The notes below the pieces were generated by a model. That model was not told where the DNA came from. It was given only the letters and a program-made list of their open reading frames with translations, and made no database searches. Shown here in pieces: positions 8,601 to 16,851 of a stretch of DNA of 39,322 nt. The position numbers were made by a program, and so were the translations under genes. Each line of letters opens with the position of its first letter. Position 1 is the stretch's first letter. This stretch comes from Metapseudomonas otitidis (GTDB lineage Bacteria > Pseudomonadota > Gammaproteobacteria > Pseudomonadales > Pseudomonadaceae): NCBI RefSeq assembly GCF_900111835.1, contig NZ_FOJP01000032.1, forward strand, positions 1 to 39,322, written 5' to 3'.

Positions 8601-8991
8601 CACCAGCCAGCTGATCAACTGGACGCTGACCGACACCGTCACCCGCATCGTGCTGATCTACAACGTCAACCGTGGCGCCGACCTGGAGCTGGTGCGCAAG
8701 CTGCTGCTGCAGGCCACCCAGGAGAACAGCCGCGTGCTGCGCGACCCGGCCCCCAGCGTGCAGCTCAAGACCTACGGCGCCACCGCCCTGGAGCACGAGC
8801 TGAAGGTGTACGTGCGCGAACTGGGCGACCGGGGCCTGGCCACCGACGAACTCAACCGGCGCATCGACCAGCTGTTCCAGGAGCACGGCATCAACATCTC
8901 CTCGGTGCCGAAGATGGACGTCACCCTCAGCCGCAAGCTCCCGCCCGCCCCCGCGCCTGCCGCCGAGGACGAGGCCCCCGCCGCGCCCTGA
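5686..8991 (+). CDS. mscK: Mechanosensitive channel MscK/KefA-type
   Basis: This 1101-residue protein belongs to the large MscS-superfamily channels that open under membrane tension and release solutes during hypo-osmotic shock. It has a signal peptide (residues 1-25, cleaved after Ala-His-Ala), a long Gln/Glu/Leu-rich periplasmic coiled-coil region to about 485, a membrane domain with several helices at about 490-860, the pore-lining helix with Gly/Ala repeats at about 890-920 (SVGIGFGMQAIFANF), and the MscS beta and alpha/beta cytoplasmic domains to about 1085. The C-terminus is Pro/Ala-rich. The start is the ATG at 5686, with weak ribosome-binding complementarity. It follows cvrA by 130 bases on the same strand, so both may serve turgor control. 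Confidence 0.92.
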   Translation: MPSLRPLLTAALLSLCLLGPGAHAAAPPSSSEVQQSLDTLADRKLPEAEQKALKAILEQTLTLLENQADSEKRLADLKRQLAEAPRQISDAQRELARLKATRQVPVSERYAKSSLAQLEQVLSQRSTQLSDGQKQLAEANSLIITAQTRPERAQAEISSNQARTQQLNALLKVGKDAGKPISEELRDQYNAELAALEAQTQLRRQELAGNSLLQDLGNSRRDLMVERTHRLEQESQDLQSLINIKRRESSEQTVAELSREAQKATPDSLLAAESATNLKLSDYLLRSTDRLNELTQQNLQTRQQLDTLSQADQALEEQISVLKGSLLLSKILYQQKQALPHLRLDANLADEIADIRLYQFELGQQRDKMGNPQDYVDNLLARQPPEQVTPDLRETLLDLATTRVELFDRLGRELNALLNESITLQLNQKQLATTAQALRNTLEEQMFWIPSNKPLDLAWLKGAPQHLKTQLAELPWGEGVTELWEGLVDRPWLFIPLLLLIGALLWRRGWLYSKLNDLHRDIGHYKRDSQMHTPLALLLNVLLALPVTLFLALCGLALHIDARGQNATLGSALLEMALAWLVFYTLYRILAPGGVAELHFRWPRPQVALLSKQIRRLGVVVMALVAVVTVAEHQPQALADDVIGIIVVLTCYALMALVLSNLLLAEPMREQTSPFRLLIGIAFTLLPLAFMVAVGFGYYYTSLKLTDRLINTLYLLILALLIEAAFVRGLAVAARRLAYARALAKRQAQTKENAEGEEVAVEEPVLDIEQVNQQSLRLIRLALLGGFIACMYLVWADLITVFAYLDQITLYQYGAGTGDAATQVPISLLDVLGALIIAGITVVLARNLPGLLEVLVLSRMKLAQGSAYATTTLLSYAIAGLGFVSALSTLGVSWDKLQWLVAALSVGIGFGMQAIFANFISGLILLFERPVRIGDLVTIGTVTGTVNRIRIRATHITDSDRKEVIVPNQTFLTSQLINWTLTDTVTRIVLIYNVNRGADLELVRKLLLQATQENSRVLRDPAPSVQLKTYGATALEHELKVYVRELGDRGLATDELNRRIDQLFQEHGINISSVPKMDVTLSRKLPPAPAPAAEDEAPAAP

Positions 8992-8997
8992 CCCCGC

Positions 8998-9027
8998 CCC
9001 GTGGGGACCGTCGGTCCCCACGGGTTT
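8998..9027 (+). terminator. Strong hairpin between mscK and selO
   Basis: A perfect 12-bp stem (CCCGTGGGGACC / GGTCCCCACGGG) with a GTC loop begins 6 bases after the mscK stop and is followed by TTT. It is terminator-like with a short T tract. Confidence 0.6.
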
Positions 9028-9047
9028 CCCCCGCCTCCGGGCCGTGA

Positions 9048-10520
<1,473 letters not shown>

Positions 10521-10570
10521 AAAATGCATCAGGAGAACAAGCAGACGCTTGGGCTCAATTGATGTCGCCT

Positions 10571-10800
10571 GTTTCGCCTTGCCGGGCGAGTTTCTTTTTT
10601 CAGTCGCCAAAAAAGAAACCAAAAAGGCTCGCCCCAGCATCCGGGTCCCGCTTCGCGGGACTTCCCTCGCTCCATCGTTGCTCCGGGGGCCGGCGCGATG
10701 GGCCATCCATGGCCTGGCGCGCCTCTCACGGCATCCATGCCGTTCGTCCCCCTGCGCAACGACTGCACTCGGCCTCCTGAAGGGGCAGTGTCCCTGCACC
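10571..10800 (-). repeat. Dispersed structured repeat, copy 1
   Basis: This is one of three related elements in the window (others at 23108-23330 and 38706-38951); this copy is inverted relative to them. It begins and ends with shared blocks (GTTTCGCC...GGGCGAGT at the left, CAGGAGGCCGA...GGGGCAGTG at the right in complement). It contains three perfect hairpins: 10645-10661, 10701-10714 and 10729-10742. Short frames across it look spurious. The rest of 10521-10936 holds no gene. Confidence 0.75.
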
Positions 10801-10936
10801 ACCCCCCGAGCCCAGTAGGACTTCATGGTGCGCTTCGGATTTTCCCCTCTCCCTTCCGGAGAGGGGCAGGGATCGGGTGCTTGCGAAGCCCTGGAGATTC
10901 ACAGCAGAAGAGGGTGACTCAGCCTCCTGGAGTGCT

Positions 10937-11632
10937 TCAGGACGCCAGCAACCACTCCAGCCCCATCGCCACGTGCCGCTCGGTGCTGTCCACCAGCGGC
11001 AGCGGCGCCTCGCAGCCTTCCAGCAGCAGGCCGATCTCGGTGCAGCCGAGGATCGCCGCCTGGGCGCCGGCCGCGCGCAGGCGCTCCAGTTCGGCCAGGT
11101 AGAAGTCCCGCGAGGCCGGCAGGAAGCGGCCCTGGCACAGCTCCTCGTAGATCACCCGGTCCACCTCGGTCATCGCCTCCGCCCCCGGCACCTGCACGCG
11201 GATGCCGAAGCGCTGCGCCAGGCGCTCGCGGTAGAAGGTTTCCTGCATGGTGAAGCGGGTGCCCAGCAGGGCCACGTTGTCCACCCGCATCGCCTGCAGG
11301 CTGTGGCCCACCGCATCGCCGATGTGCAGCAGCGGGATCGCCAGCACCGCCTCCAGGGCCGGAGCCACCTTGTGCATGGTGTTGGTGGCCAGCAGCAGCG
11401 CCCCGGCACCGGCCCGCTCCAGCCCCTGCGCCGCCTCGGCCAGGCGCTGGCCGGCCTCGTCCCAGCGGCCACCGGCCTGCAGCGCGGCGATGCCGGCGAA
11501 GTCCACCGAATGCACCAGCAGCGGCGCCGAATGCAGGCCACCCAGGCGCGCACGCACCCCCTCGTTGAGCAGCCGGTAGTAGCTCAGGGTCGACTCCCAG
11601 CTCATCCCGCCCAGAACACCCAGCACCTTCAT
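10937..11632 (-). CDS. Amino acid racemase of the aspartate/glutamate racemase family (YgeA-like)
   Basis: This cytosolic, cofactor-independent racemase has 231 residues. Family members use two opposing residues, usually two cysteines, to interconvert L and D amino acids. Here the first position is Thr83 (in ATNTMHK) and the second is Cys197 (in GCTEIG). As I recall, E. coli YgeA has the same Thr83/Cys197 pair, associated with one-sided, L-selective activity towards aspartate and glutamate. The ATG at 11632 is chosen because GGGAGG lies 6 bases upstream; a GTG two codons earlier would sit on top of that site. The gene is monocistronic and convergent with selO. Confidence 0.85.
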   Translation of the reverse strand: MKVLGVLGGMSWESTLSYYRLLNEGVRARLGGLHSAPLLVHSVDFAGIAALQAGGRWDEAGQRLAEAAQGLERAGAGALLLATNTMHKVAPALEAVLAIPLLHIGDAVGHSLQAMRVDNVALLGTRFTMQETFYRERLAQRFGIRVQVPGAEAMTEVDRVIYEELCQGRFLPASRDFYLAELERLRAAGAQAAILGCTEIGLLLEGCEAPLPLVDSTERHVAMGLEWLLAS

Positions 11633-11772
11633 ACACACCTCCCGGAAAATGGCCCCCAGCCTAGCCCAGGGCCCGCAACGGGCGGCGCATACAGTTGCCG
11701 AGGGATGGGCCGGTACAGCCCGGTGGCCAATGCCCCTTCAAATCAAATGGAATAAGAACCTGCGGAAATCTT

Positions 11773-11787
11773 CTTAGACTCTCTAAG
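11773..11787. promoter_or_regulatory. Small palindrome upstream of the TauE/SafE gene
   Basis: CTTAGA-ctc-TCTAAG is a perfect inverted repeat about 70 bases upstream of the exporter start, in an AT-richer patch of the leader. It could be an operator or a transcript hairpin; no specific regulator is assigned. Confidence 0.25.
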
Positions 11788-11859
11788 CAAAGCCGCTTAT
11801 CTTCGCCGCCTGTTTATTCCGGCCTGTTCTACCACCCACTGTCAGGCGCCGTACCCCTC

Positions 11860-12837
11860 ATGAAGATCCGCAACCTCGACCTCAGCCAGAGCCCGGTCAA
11901 CAACGAACACCAGGCGCTCGGCATCCCCCCCGTCGAGGATTTCGTCACCCACCCCGACAACCACCCGGTGCTGCGCGCCGCGATGTGGGTCGCGGTGCTG
12001 ATCCTCGTGAGCCTGCTCGGCTTCCTCGCCTGGCGCTTGTTCTTCGGTGACCACGGCGGCGAAACCGGCCTCGACATCATCGAACGCGCCCTCACCAGCC
12101 CCAGCTTCTGGAGCGCCGTCGCCGTGGGCTTCCTCGCCCAGGTGGTGGATGGCGCCCTGGGCATGGCCTACGGCATCACCGCCACCACCTTCCTGCTCAC
12201 CGCAGGCGCCTCCCCGGCGGCGGCCAGCGCCAGCGTGCACATCGCCGAAGTGTTCACCACCGGCCTCTCCGGCATCTCCCACGTCAAGCTGGGCAACGTC
12301 AACAAGTCCCTGTTCCTGCGCCTGCTGCTGCCCGGCATCATCGGCGCCGTGCTCGGCGCGGTGCTGATCACCTCCTTCGACGGCGCCGTGCTCAAGCCCT
12401 TCATCTCCGCCTACCTGCTGCTGATGGGCCTGTACATCCTCAGCAAGGCCTACCGCCACGTCGCCCAGCGCCGCGCGCCCAAGCACGTGGCCAAGCTGGC
12501 GCTGTTCGGCGGCTTCGTCGACGCCGCCGGTGGCGGCGGCTGGGGCCCGGTGGTCACCAGCAGCCTGCTGGGCTCGGGCAGCGACCCGCGCACCACCATC
12601 GGCTCGGTGAACTTCGCCGAGTTCTTCCTGACCATCTCCAGCGCCACCTCCTTCATCCTCCTGGCAGGTGAGCTGAACACCTGGTTCATGGTGGCCGGCC
12701 TGGTCTTCGGCGGCCTGTTCGCCGCGCCCTTCGCCGCCCTGCTGTGCAAGAAGCTGCCGGCGCGCACCCTGCTGACCCTGGTCGGCACCCTGATCACCCT
12801 CATCAGCGCCTTCAACATCTACATCGCGCTGCGCTGA
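11860..12837 (+). CDS. TauE/SafE-family sulfite/sulfonate exporter
   Basis: This 325-residue inner-membrane protein belongs to the TauE/SafE (formerly DUF81) family of permeases for sulfite, sulfoacetate and related anions. A cytoplasmic N-terminal tail of about 45 residues precedes the first helix. Seven or more further helices follow, with the family's repeated Gly-rich motifs: GFLAQVVDGALGMAYG at about 92-107 and a related GGFVDAAGGGGWGPV in the second half. The ATG at 11860 begins Met-Lys-Ile-Arg-Asn-Leu-Asp; the frame is open upstream but that part is not protein-like. The next gene, metY, assimilates sulfide, so a sulfur-related role is likely; the actual substrate cannot be read from sequence. 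Confidence 0.85.
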   Translation: MKIRNLDLSQSPVNNEHQALGIPPVEDFVTHPDNHPVLRAAMWVAVLILVSLLGFLAWRLFFGDHGGETGLDIIERALTSPSFWSAVAVGFLAQVVDGALGMAYGITATTFLLTAGASPAAASASVHIAEVFTTGLSGISHVKLGNVNKSLFLRLLLPGIIGAVLGAVLITSFDGAVLKPFISAYLLLMGLYILSKAYRHVAQRRAPKHVAKLALFGGFVDAAGGGGWGPVVTSSLLGSGSDPRTTIGSVNFAEFFLTISSATSFILLAGELNTWFMVAGLVFGGLFAAPFAALLCKKLPARTLLTLVGTLITLISAFNIYIALR

Positions 12838-12964
12838 GGCGATCTAACTCCCTGGCTTTTCGGTCTAAAAACGCCCGAATCCGATTGCCTCAGGTCATTG
12901 ACCCGGGGCCCCGGCGTTTTCCATGCTGCGCACCTCCATCGCACCCTGAAGGAACGCAGGCCCA

Positions 12965-14242
12965 ATGAAACCGGAAACCCTTGCCATCCACGCCGGCTAC
13001 AGCCCCGACCCGACCACCAAGGCCGTGGCCGTGCCGATCTACCAGACCACCTCCTACGCCTTCGACGACACCCAGCACGGCGCCGACCTGTTCGACCTCA
13101 AGGTCGCCGGCAACATCTACACCCGCATCATGAACCCCACCAACGACGTGCTGGAGAAGCGCGTCGCCGCGCTGGAAGGCGGCGTCGGCGCCCTGGCCGT
13201 GGCCTCCGGCATGGCCGCCATCACCTACGCCATCCAGACCGTCGCCGAGGCCGGCGACAACATTGTCTCGGTGGCCAAGCTCTACGGCGGCACCTACAAC
13301 CTGTTCGCCCACACCCTGCCGCGCTCCGGCATCCAGGTGCGCTTCGCCGCCCATGACGACATCGCCGCCCTGGAAGCGCTGATCGACGAGCGCACCAAGG
13401 CCGTGTTCTGCGAATCCATCGGCAACCCGGCCGGCAACATCATCGACCTCGCCGCCCTGGCCGCCGCCGCCCACCGCCACGGCGTACCGCTGATCGTCGA
13501 CAACACCGTCGCCACGCCCATCCTCTGCCGCCCCTTCGAGCACGGCGCCGACATCGTCGTGCACTCGCTGACCAAGTACATCGGCGGCCACGGCAACAGC
13601 ATCGGCGGCATCGTCGTCGACTCCGGGAAGTTCCCCTGGGCCGAGCACAAGGCACGCTTCCCGCTGCTCAACACCCCGGACGCCTCCTACCACGGCGTGA
13701 CCTACACCGAAGCCTTCGGCCCCGCCGCCTTCATCGGCCGCTGTCGCGTGGTGCCGCTGCGCAACATGGGCGCCGCCCTGTCGCCGTTCAACGCCTTCCT
13801 CATCCTCCAAGGCCTGGAAACACTGGCCCTGCGCATGGAGCGCCACACCGAGAACGCGCTGAAGGTCGCCCACTTCCTCCAGGCCCACCCGCAGGTGGCC
13901 TGGGTGAAATACGCCGGCCTGCCGGACCACCCCGAGCACGAACTGGCCCAGCGCTACACCGGCGGCAAGCCGGCGGCGATCCTCTCCTTCGGCATCGTCG
14001 GCGGCGCCGAAGCCGGCGCGCGCTTCATCGACGCCCTCAACCTGGTGGTGCGCCTGGTGAACATCGGCGACGCCAAGTCCCTGGCCTGCCACCCGGCCTC
14101 CACCACCCACCGCCAGCTCAACGACGAAGAGCTGGAGAAGGCCGGCGTGCCGCGCGACATGGTCCGTCTGTCCATCGGCATCGAGCACATCGACGACATC
14201 CTCGCCGACCTCGGCCAGGCCCTGGAGGCATCGCGCGGCTGA
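12965..14242 (+). CDS. metY: O-acetylhomoserine sulfhydrylase (PLP-dependent)
   Basis: This 425-residue enzyme of the Cys/Met metabolism PLP family makes homocysteine from O-acetylhomoserine and sulfide, a direct-sulfhydrylation route to methionine. The N-terminus ([19 protein letters not shown]) is diagnostic of this branch. The PLP-binding lysine is Lys204 in [13 protein letters not shown], and length and motifs are complete. The start ATG has AAGGAACG upstream. A perfect GC palindrome (CCGGGGCCCCGG, 12903-12914) lies in the leader. It follows the TauE/SafE exporter by 127 bases on the same strand. O-succinylhomoserine as substrate cannot be excluded. Confidence 0.93.
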   Translation: MKPETLAIHAGYSPDPTTKAVAVPIYQTTSYAFDDTQHGADLFDLKVAGNIYTRIMNPTNDVLEKRVAALEGGVGALAVASGMAAITYAIQTVAEAGDNIVSVAKLYGGTYNLFAHTLPRSGIQVRFAAHDDIAALEALIDERTKAVFCESIGNPAGNIIDLAALAAAAHRHGVPLIVDNTVATPILCRPFEHGADIVVHSLTKYIGGHGNSIGGIVVDSGKFPWAEHKARFPLLNTPDASYHGVTYTEAFGPAAFIGRCRVVPLRNMGAALSPFNAFLILQGLETLALRMERHTENALKVAHFLQAHPQVAWVKYAGLPDHPEHELAQRYTGGKPAAILSFGIVGGAEAGARFIDALNLVVRLVNIGDAKSLACHPASTTHRQLNDEELEKAGVPRDMVRLSIGIEHIDDILADLGQALEASRG

Positions 14243-14264
14243 CGCGCGGGCTTGATATTCGGCC

Positions 14265-14304
14265 GGTCGGCTCCAGATCAGGGAAACCTGATCCGGAGCC
14301 GACC
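14265..14304 (+). promoter_or_regulatory. GNRA-tetraloop hairpin burying the trxC ribosome-binding site
   Basis: GGTCGGCTCC (14265-14274) pairs perfectly with GGAGCCGACC (14295-14304). After a 2x2 mismatch, ATCAGG (14277-14282) pairs with CCTGAT (14287-14292), closed by a GAAA loop. The right arm ends at the base before the trxC ATG, and the only Shine-Dalgarno candidate, GGAG at 14295-14298, is inside the stem. There is no T tract, so a simple terminator is less likely than a translation-control hairpin. Confidence 0.7.
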
Positions 14305-14742
14305 ATGACCGACCCCCTGATGATTCCCTGCGCCCACTGCGCCGGCCTCAACCGCATCCCCGCCAACCGCCTGGGCGACTCGCCCCGCTGCGGCCACTGC
14401 AAGGCCGCCGTGCTGCCGGCCAGCCCCTTCGACCTCAGCGAAGCCACCTTCGCCAAGCAGCTGCGCGGCGACCTGCCGTTGCTGGTGGACGTCTGGGCCG
14501 ACTGGTGCGGCCCCTGCAAGGCCTTCGCCCCCACCTACCAGCAAGCCGCCACCCAGCTCCAGGGCCGCTGCCGACTGGGCAAGCTGGACAGCGAAGCCAA
14601 CCGGCAACTGGCCGGGCAGCTCAACATCCGCTCCATCCCCACGCTCATCCTGTTCAAGGGCGGCGTCGAAATCGCCCGCCAGAGCGGCGCCCTGCCCCTG
14701 CCGCAACTGCTGGGCTGGCTGAAGAGCCAGGGGATCGCCTAG
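14305..14742 (+). CDS. trxC: Thioredoxin 2 (TrxC)
   Basis: This 145-residue cytosolic thioredoxin has an N-terminal zinc-binding domain with Cys9-x2-Cys12 and Cys29-x2-Cys32, followed by a thioredoxin fold with the active site Trp67-Cys68-Gly-Pro-Cys71 and the cis-proline motif Ser-Ile-Pro-Thr. The zinc domain distinguishes TrxC from TrxA and makes it sensitive to oxidative stress. The start ATG directly follows a long hairpin that hides its ribosome-binding site, so its translation is likely regulated or coupled to structure melting. It follows metY by 62 bases on the same strand and might be partly co-transcribed with it. Confidence 0.92.
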   Translation: MTDPLMIPCAHCAGLNRIPANRLGDSPRCGHCKAAVLPASPFDLSEATFAKQLRGDLPLLVDVWADWCGPCKAFAPTYQQAATQLQGRCRLGKLDSEANRQLAGQLNIRSIPTLILFKGGVEIARQSGALPLPQLLGWLKSQGIA

Positions 14743-14748
14743 GCACCC

Positions 14749-14825
14749 GTAGGATGGGCTGAGCTGTGCGAAGCCCATCATCGCGGGTGTTCAGGCGTGC
14801 GGCAGGCCCCGGACTGAAGTCCGGG
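14749..14825. repeat. REP-like palindrome pair
   Basis: Two palindromic modules lie after trxC. GATGGGCT...AAGCCCATC (14749-14780) and CCCGGACT-ga-AGTCCGGG (14808-14825) are the same two modules that build the larger array at 15672-16050. They are typical Pseudomonas REP-like intergenic palindromes. Confidence 0.7.
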
Positions 14826-14868
14826 CTACGGGGCGCATCGCCCGCCCCGCAGGTTGCGCGCCTGTCGG

Positions 14869-15366
14869 TCAGCCGATGACCCGGGGCCGGGCCTGGGGCA
14901 AGACCGGGCAATCACCCAGGTGGACCCAGGCCTTGCCCTGCCAGCGCAACACCTCCAGCGGGCACGCCTGCCACTGCACCACATCGCGGTAAGGCCGCAG
15001 GCCGTCCGGGTGCTGGGCCTCGCGCAGGCGCGGGATCACCTCACGGCTGATCCAGCGACGGATGCCGCTGTTCTCCGGGTGGTAGTAGAAGATCAGCAAC
15101 GCATAAACCCCGCAGTCGCTCACCAGCAGCTCCCGCCGGTACTCGCCACGGCTGTCGCGCACCCAGGCGGGCTGCAGCTGGTCCGGGTCCAGGTTGCGCG
15201 GCGCACGCTCGTCGAGCGGCACGCGGTTGATCAGCCGCGCCAGGTCGTTGAGGACGAACCAGGGCTCGTCGTCCAGCAACAGCGCACGGAGCTGGCGGCG
15301 ATGACGGGTGAACAGGGAAGGAATAAGGATTTCGTCGTCGTGACGGGGGGAATCGGGCATGTCCAT
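14869..15366 (-). CDS. Bro-N domain protein, phage antirepressor-like
   Basis: The 165-residue product matches the BRO N-terminal DNA-binding domain found in phage antirepressors. The signature is a Trp-Phe-Val-Leu-Asn-Asp-Leu-Ala stretch near residue 37, then Glu-Leu-Leu-Val-Ser-Asp-Cys-Gly-Val-Tyr-Ala-Leu, a Tyr-Tyr-His segment, and RRWISREVIPRLRE. There is no separate C-terminal KilA-C domain, so it is a single-domain version. Two ATGs, at 15366 and 15360, share a GAGG site at 3 or 9 bases. The leader (15367-15481) folds into a C4-like structure whose loop complements the ribosome-binding site. It stands alone among core genes, so it is probably a domesticated phage regulator rather than part of a prophage. 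Confidence 0.8.
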   Translation of the reverse strand: MDMPDSPRHDDEILIPSLFTRHRRQLRALLLDDEPWFVLNDLARLINRVPLDERAPRNLDPDQLQPAWVRDSRGEYRRELLVSDCGVYALLIFYYHPENSGIRRWISREVIPRLREAQHPDGLRPYRDVVQWQACPLEVLRWQGKAWVHLGDCPVLPQARPRVIG

Positions 15367-15406
15367 TACCTCTACGTGGTCTGACAGCTTTCTCAGGGCT
15401 GTTGGC

Positions 15407-15481
15407 GTCGGGAGTTAAGAAACCCCACGTAGAAGGCCGGGCGTATTTCCCTTTCGGGTCTTGTATTAGCCCACTCCCGAC
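15407..15481 (-). ncRNA. C4-like antisense RNA / structured leader of the Bro-N gene
   Basis: Transcribed leftward, the element is closed by a 9-bp stem (GTCGGGAGT 15481-15473 with ACTCCCGAC 15415-15407). Inside are a GGGC/GCCC stem and a CCC-GAAA-GGG hairpin. The 3' loop contains TCTACGTGG (15433-15425), perfectly complementary to CCACGTAGA (15379-15371), which overlaps the Shine-Dalgarno of the Bro-N gene. The phage P1/P7 C4 RNA represses its antirepressor gene by exactly such pairing from an upstream position in the same transcript. Family membership is inferred from structure, pairing and context, not from a covariance search. Confidence 0.6.
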
Positions 15482-15671
15482 AAAGCAGAGGTTTTGAGCG
15501 TGCGCGAGTGTGCCGCAAGCACAAAAAAGCCGCTGGCTATCGGGAGCGGTCAGGCCGCTACGTGGGTAAGCGTTTCTTAGGCGCCGGGGACGGAGGCTAT
15601 GGGCACCTCAGAGAAGCAGCAAGGCAGTTAGCGCGTGGGAAATGGCTGATGCCCACGCGCACGCCGGCAAT

Positions 15672-16050
15672 GATGGGCTTCGCACAGCTCAGCCCATCCT
15701 ACGGAGCGCCCTGCCAAGCCGTAGCCCGGACTTCAGTCCGGGAACCCACGCCCAAGGCATTCGCCATGCACCGGCCTTCGTAGGATGGGTTGAGCTCGGC
15801 GAAGCCCATCGCCCCGGTAGAAGCCCATGCCACTGAGCCCGTAGCCCGGACTTCAGTCCGGGAACCCGCACCCAAGGCATTCGCCATGCACCGACCTTCG
15901 TAGGATGGGCTGAGCTCGGCGAAGCCCATCGCCCCGGTAGAAGCCCATGCCACTGAGCCGTAGCCCGGACTTCAGTCCGGGAGCCTGCGCCCGAGCATCC
16001 GGCATACGCCGCCCATCGCCCCGGTTGAAGCCCATTCCCCTGAGCGTTTC
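15672..16050. repeat. REP-like array with a 120-bp tandem unit
   Basis: A 120-base unit beginning GTAGCCCGGACTTCAG starts at 15721 and again at 15841, and a third, shortened copy starts at 15960. Each unit holds two palindromes (CCCGGACT/AGTCCGGG-type and GATGGGCT/AAGCCCATC-type). A further inverted copy of the second module lies at 15672-15703. The two full copies differ at only a few positions. Frames across it are products of the repeat. The rest of 15482-15671 shows only short G+C hairpins and no gene. Confidence 0.85.
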
Positions 16051-16133
16051 GGTCACCCCCGCTGGCCGCGCCGGTCATTGCCCGGTGGGCATGAGCGACT
16101 AGGCTCCAGGCATTCGTCCAGCCGGAGTTCGTC

Positions 16134-16577
16134 ATGCAATTCAACGAAGAGATGGCCCGCCACTTCACCGAAGACAAGATCGCCTTCGTCAGCCGCATGG
16201 GCCTCAAGGCCCTGACCCTGGAACCGGGCTACGTGAAGCTGATGGCCCCGCTGGCCGGCAACCAGAACCACATCGGCACCCTCTATGCCGGCGCCCTCTT
16301 CACCCTGGCCGAGGTGCCCGGCGGCGCGCTGTTCCTCACCAGCTTCGACACCCGGCGCTTCTACCCCATCGTCAAGGAGATGAACCTGCGCTTCCGCCGC
16401 CCCGCCACCGGCGACATCACCGTGGAGGCGCGACTCGGCGCTGATGAAATCGCCCGCATCCAGGCCGAGGCCAGCGAGACCGGCAAGGCCGAGTACCTGC
16501 TGGAGCTGGACCTGGTGGACGCCAGCGGCGAAGTGGTGGCCAAGAGCCGGGGGCTGTACCAGCTGCGCGCCCACTGA
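16134..16577 (+). CDS. PaaI/YiiD-type hotdog thioesterase
   Basis: This 147-residue protein has a single hotdog fold resembling the PaaI/DUF4442 and YiiD C-terminal thioesterase group. Signature segments are NQNHIGTLYAGALFTLAE (about 44-61), which forms the central helix, and the strand Ile-Val-Lys-Glu-Met-Asn-Leu-Arg-Phe-Arg-Arg-Pro-Ala-Thr-Gly-Asp. Such enzymes hydrolyse acyl-CoA or acyl-ACP thioesters; the substrate is unknown. The start ATG at 16134 follows a weak GGAG at about 11 bases. It is monocistronic, between the REP array and the universal stress gene. Confidence 0.75.
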   Translation: MQFNEEMARHFTEDKIAFVSRMGLKALTLEPGYVKLMAPLAGNQNHIGTLYAGALFTLAEVPGGALFLTSFDTRRFYPIVKEMNLRFRRPATGDITVEARLGADEIARIQAEASETGKAEYLLELDLVDASGEVVAKSRGLYQLRAH

Positions 16578-16590
16578 CCGCGCGGGGCCC

Positions 16591-16604
16591 TTGCCGTGGA
16601 TCAA
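16591..16604 (+). promoter_or_regulatory. Candidate Anr (FNR-type) box upstream of the Usp gene
   Basis: TTGCC-GTGG-ATCAA matches the TTGAT-N4-ATCAA consensus at 8 of 10 positions, with one perfect half-site. It is 248 bases from the Usp start, which is far, and a hairpin element lies between. Usp genes of pseudomonads, including as I recall the PA5027 orthologue, are induced without oxygen. Confidence 0.35.
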
Positions 16605-16731
16605 ATTGCCGCGCGGCGCCATGCCTCACAGTGGCGCCTCTTCGCCTGAGCGCCCCGGTGGGCGCCCTGCTTTAACTCCGGCAGCGCCAATCTCGTCCCC
16701 GAAAACGTAGACGAGGCAGTCAGCGCAAGGC

Positions 16732-16790
16732 GAAAGCAGGCGAAAACGCGCAGTTTACGCAGTGTAAATGAGCAGTTTGAGCCTGCTTTC
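16732..16790. repeat. Long inverted repeat upstream of the Usp gene
   Basis: GAAAGCAGGC (16732-16741) and GCCTGCTTTC (16781-16790) form a perfect 10-bp outer stem. Inside, TTTAC/GTAAA (16754-16758 with 16764-16768) forms a second stem. The surrounding sequence (about 16690-16830) resembles, from memory, a repeat found in many Pseudomonas intergenic regions. Confidence 0.55.
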
Positions 16791-16851
16791 AACGCCGCGA
16801 TGACAACGCAGGTAGTTTCTCGACAGGCCCTTACAGGAGGTTCCCGCCACC

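Noticed and set aside
5704-9021. A very long minus-strand frame opposite mscK
   Set aside because: It is Gly/Gln/Ala/Val-rich antisense of a GC-biased gene with no domain or start signal; similar long shadows occur opposite cvrA, selO and the MMPL gene.
12903-12914. Terminator at a GC palindrome before metY
   Set aside because: It has no loop or T tract and is too short to support a terminator call; mentioned only in the metY entry.
15721-16050. CRISPR array
   Set aside because: The units are 120 bases of continuous repeat without variable spacers, and no cas genes are present.
15689-16207. Minus-strand frames across the REP array
   Set aside because: Their sequence is produced by the 120-base repeat units, giving internally repetitive, implausible protein.
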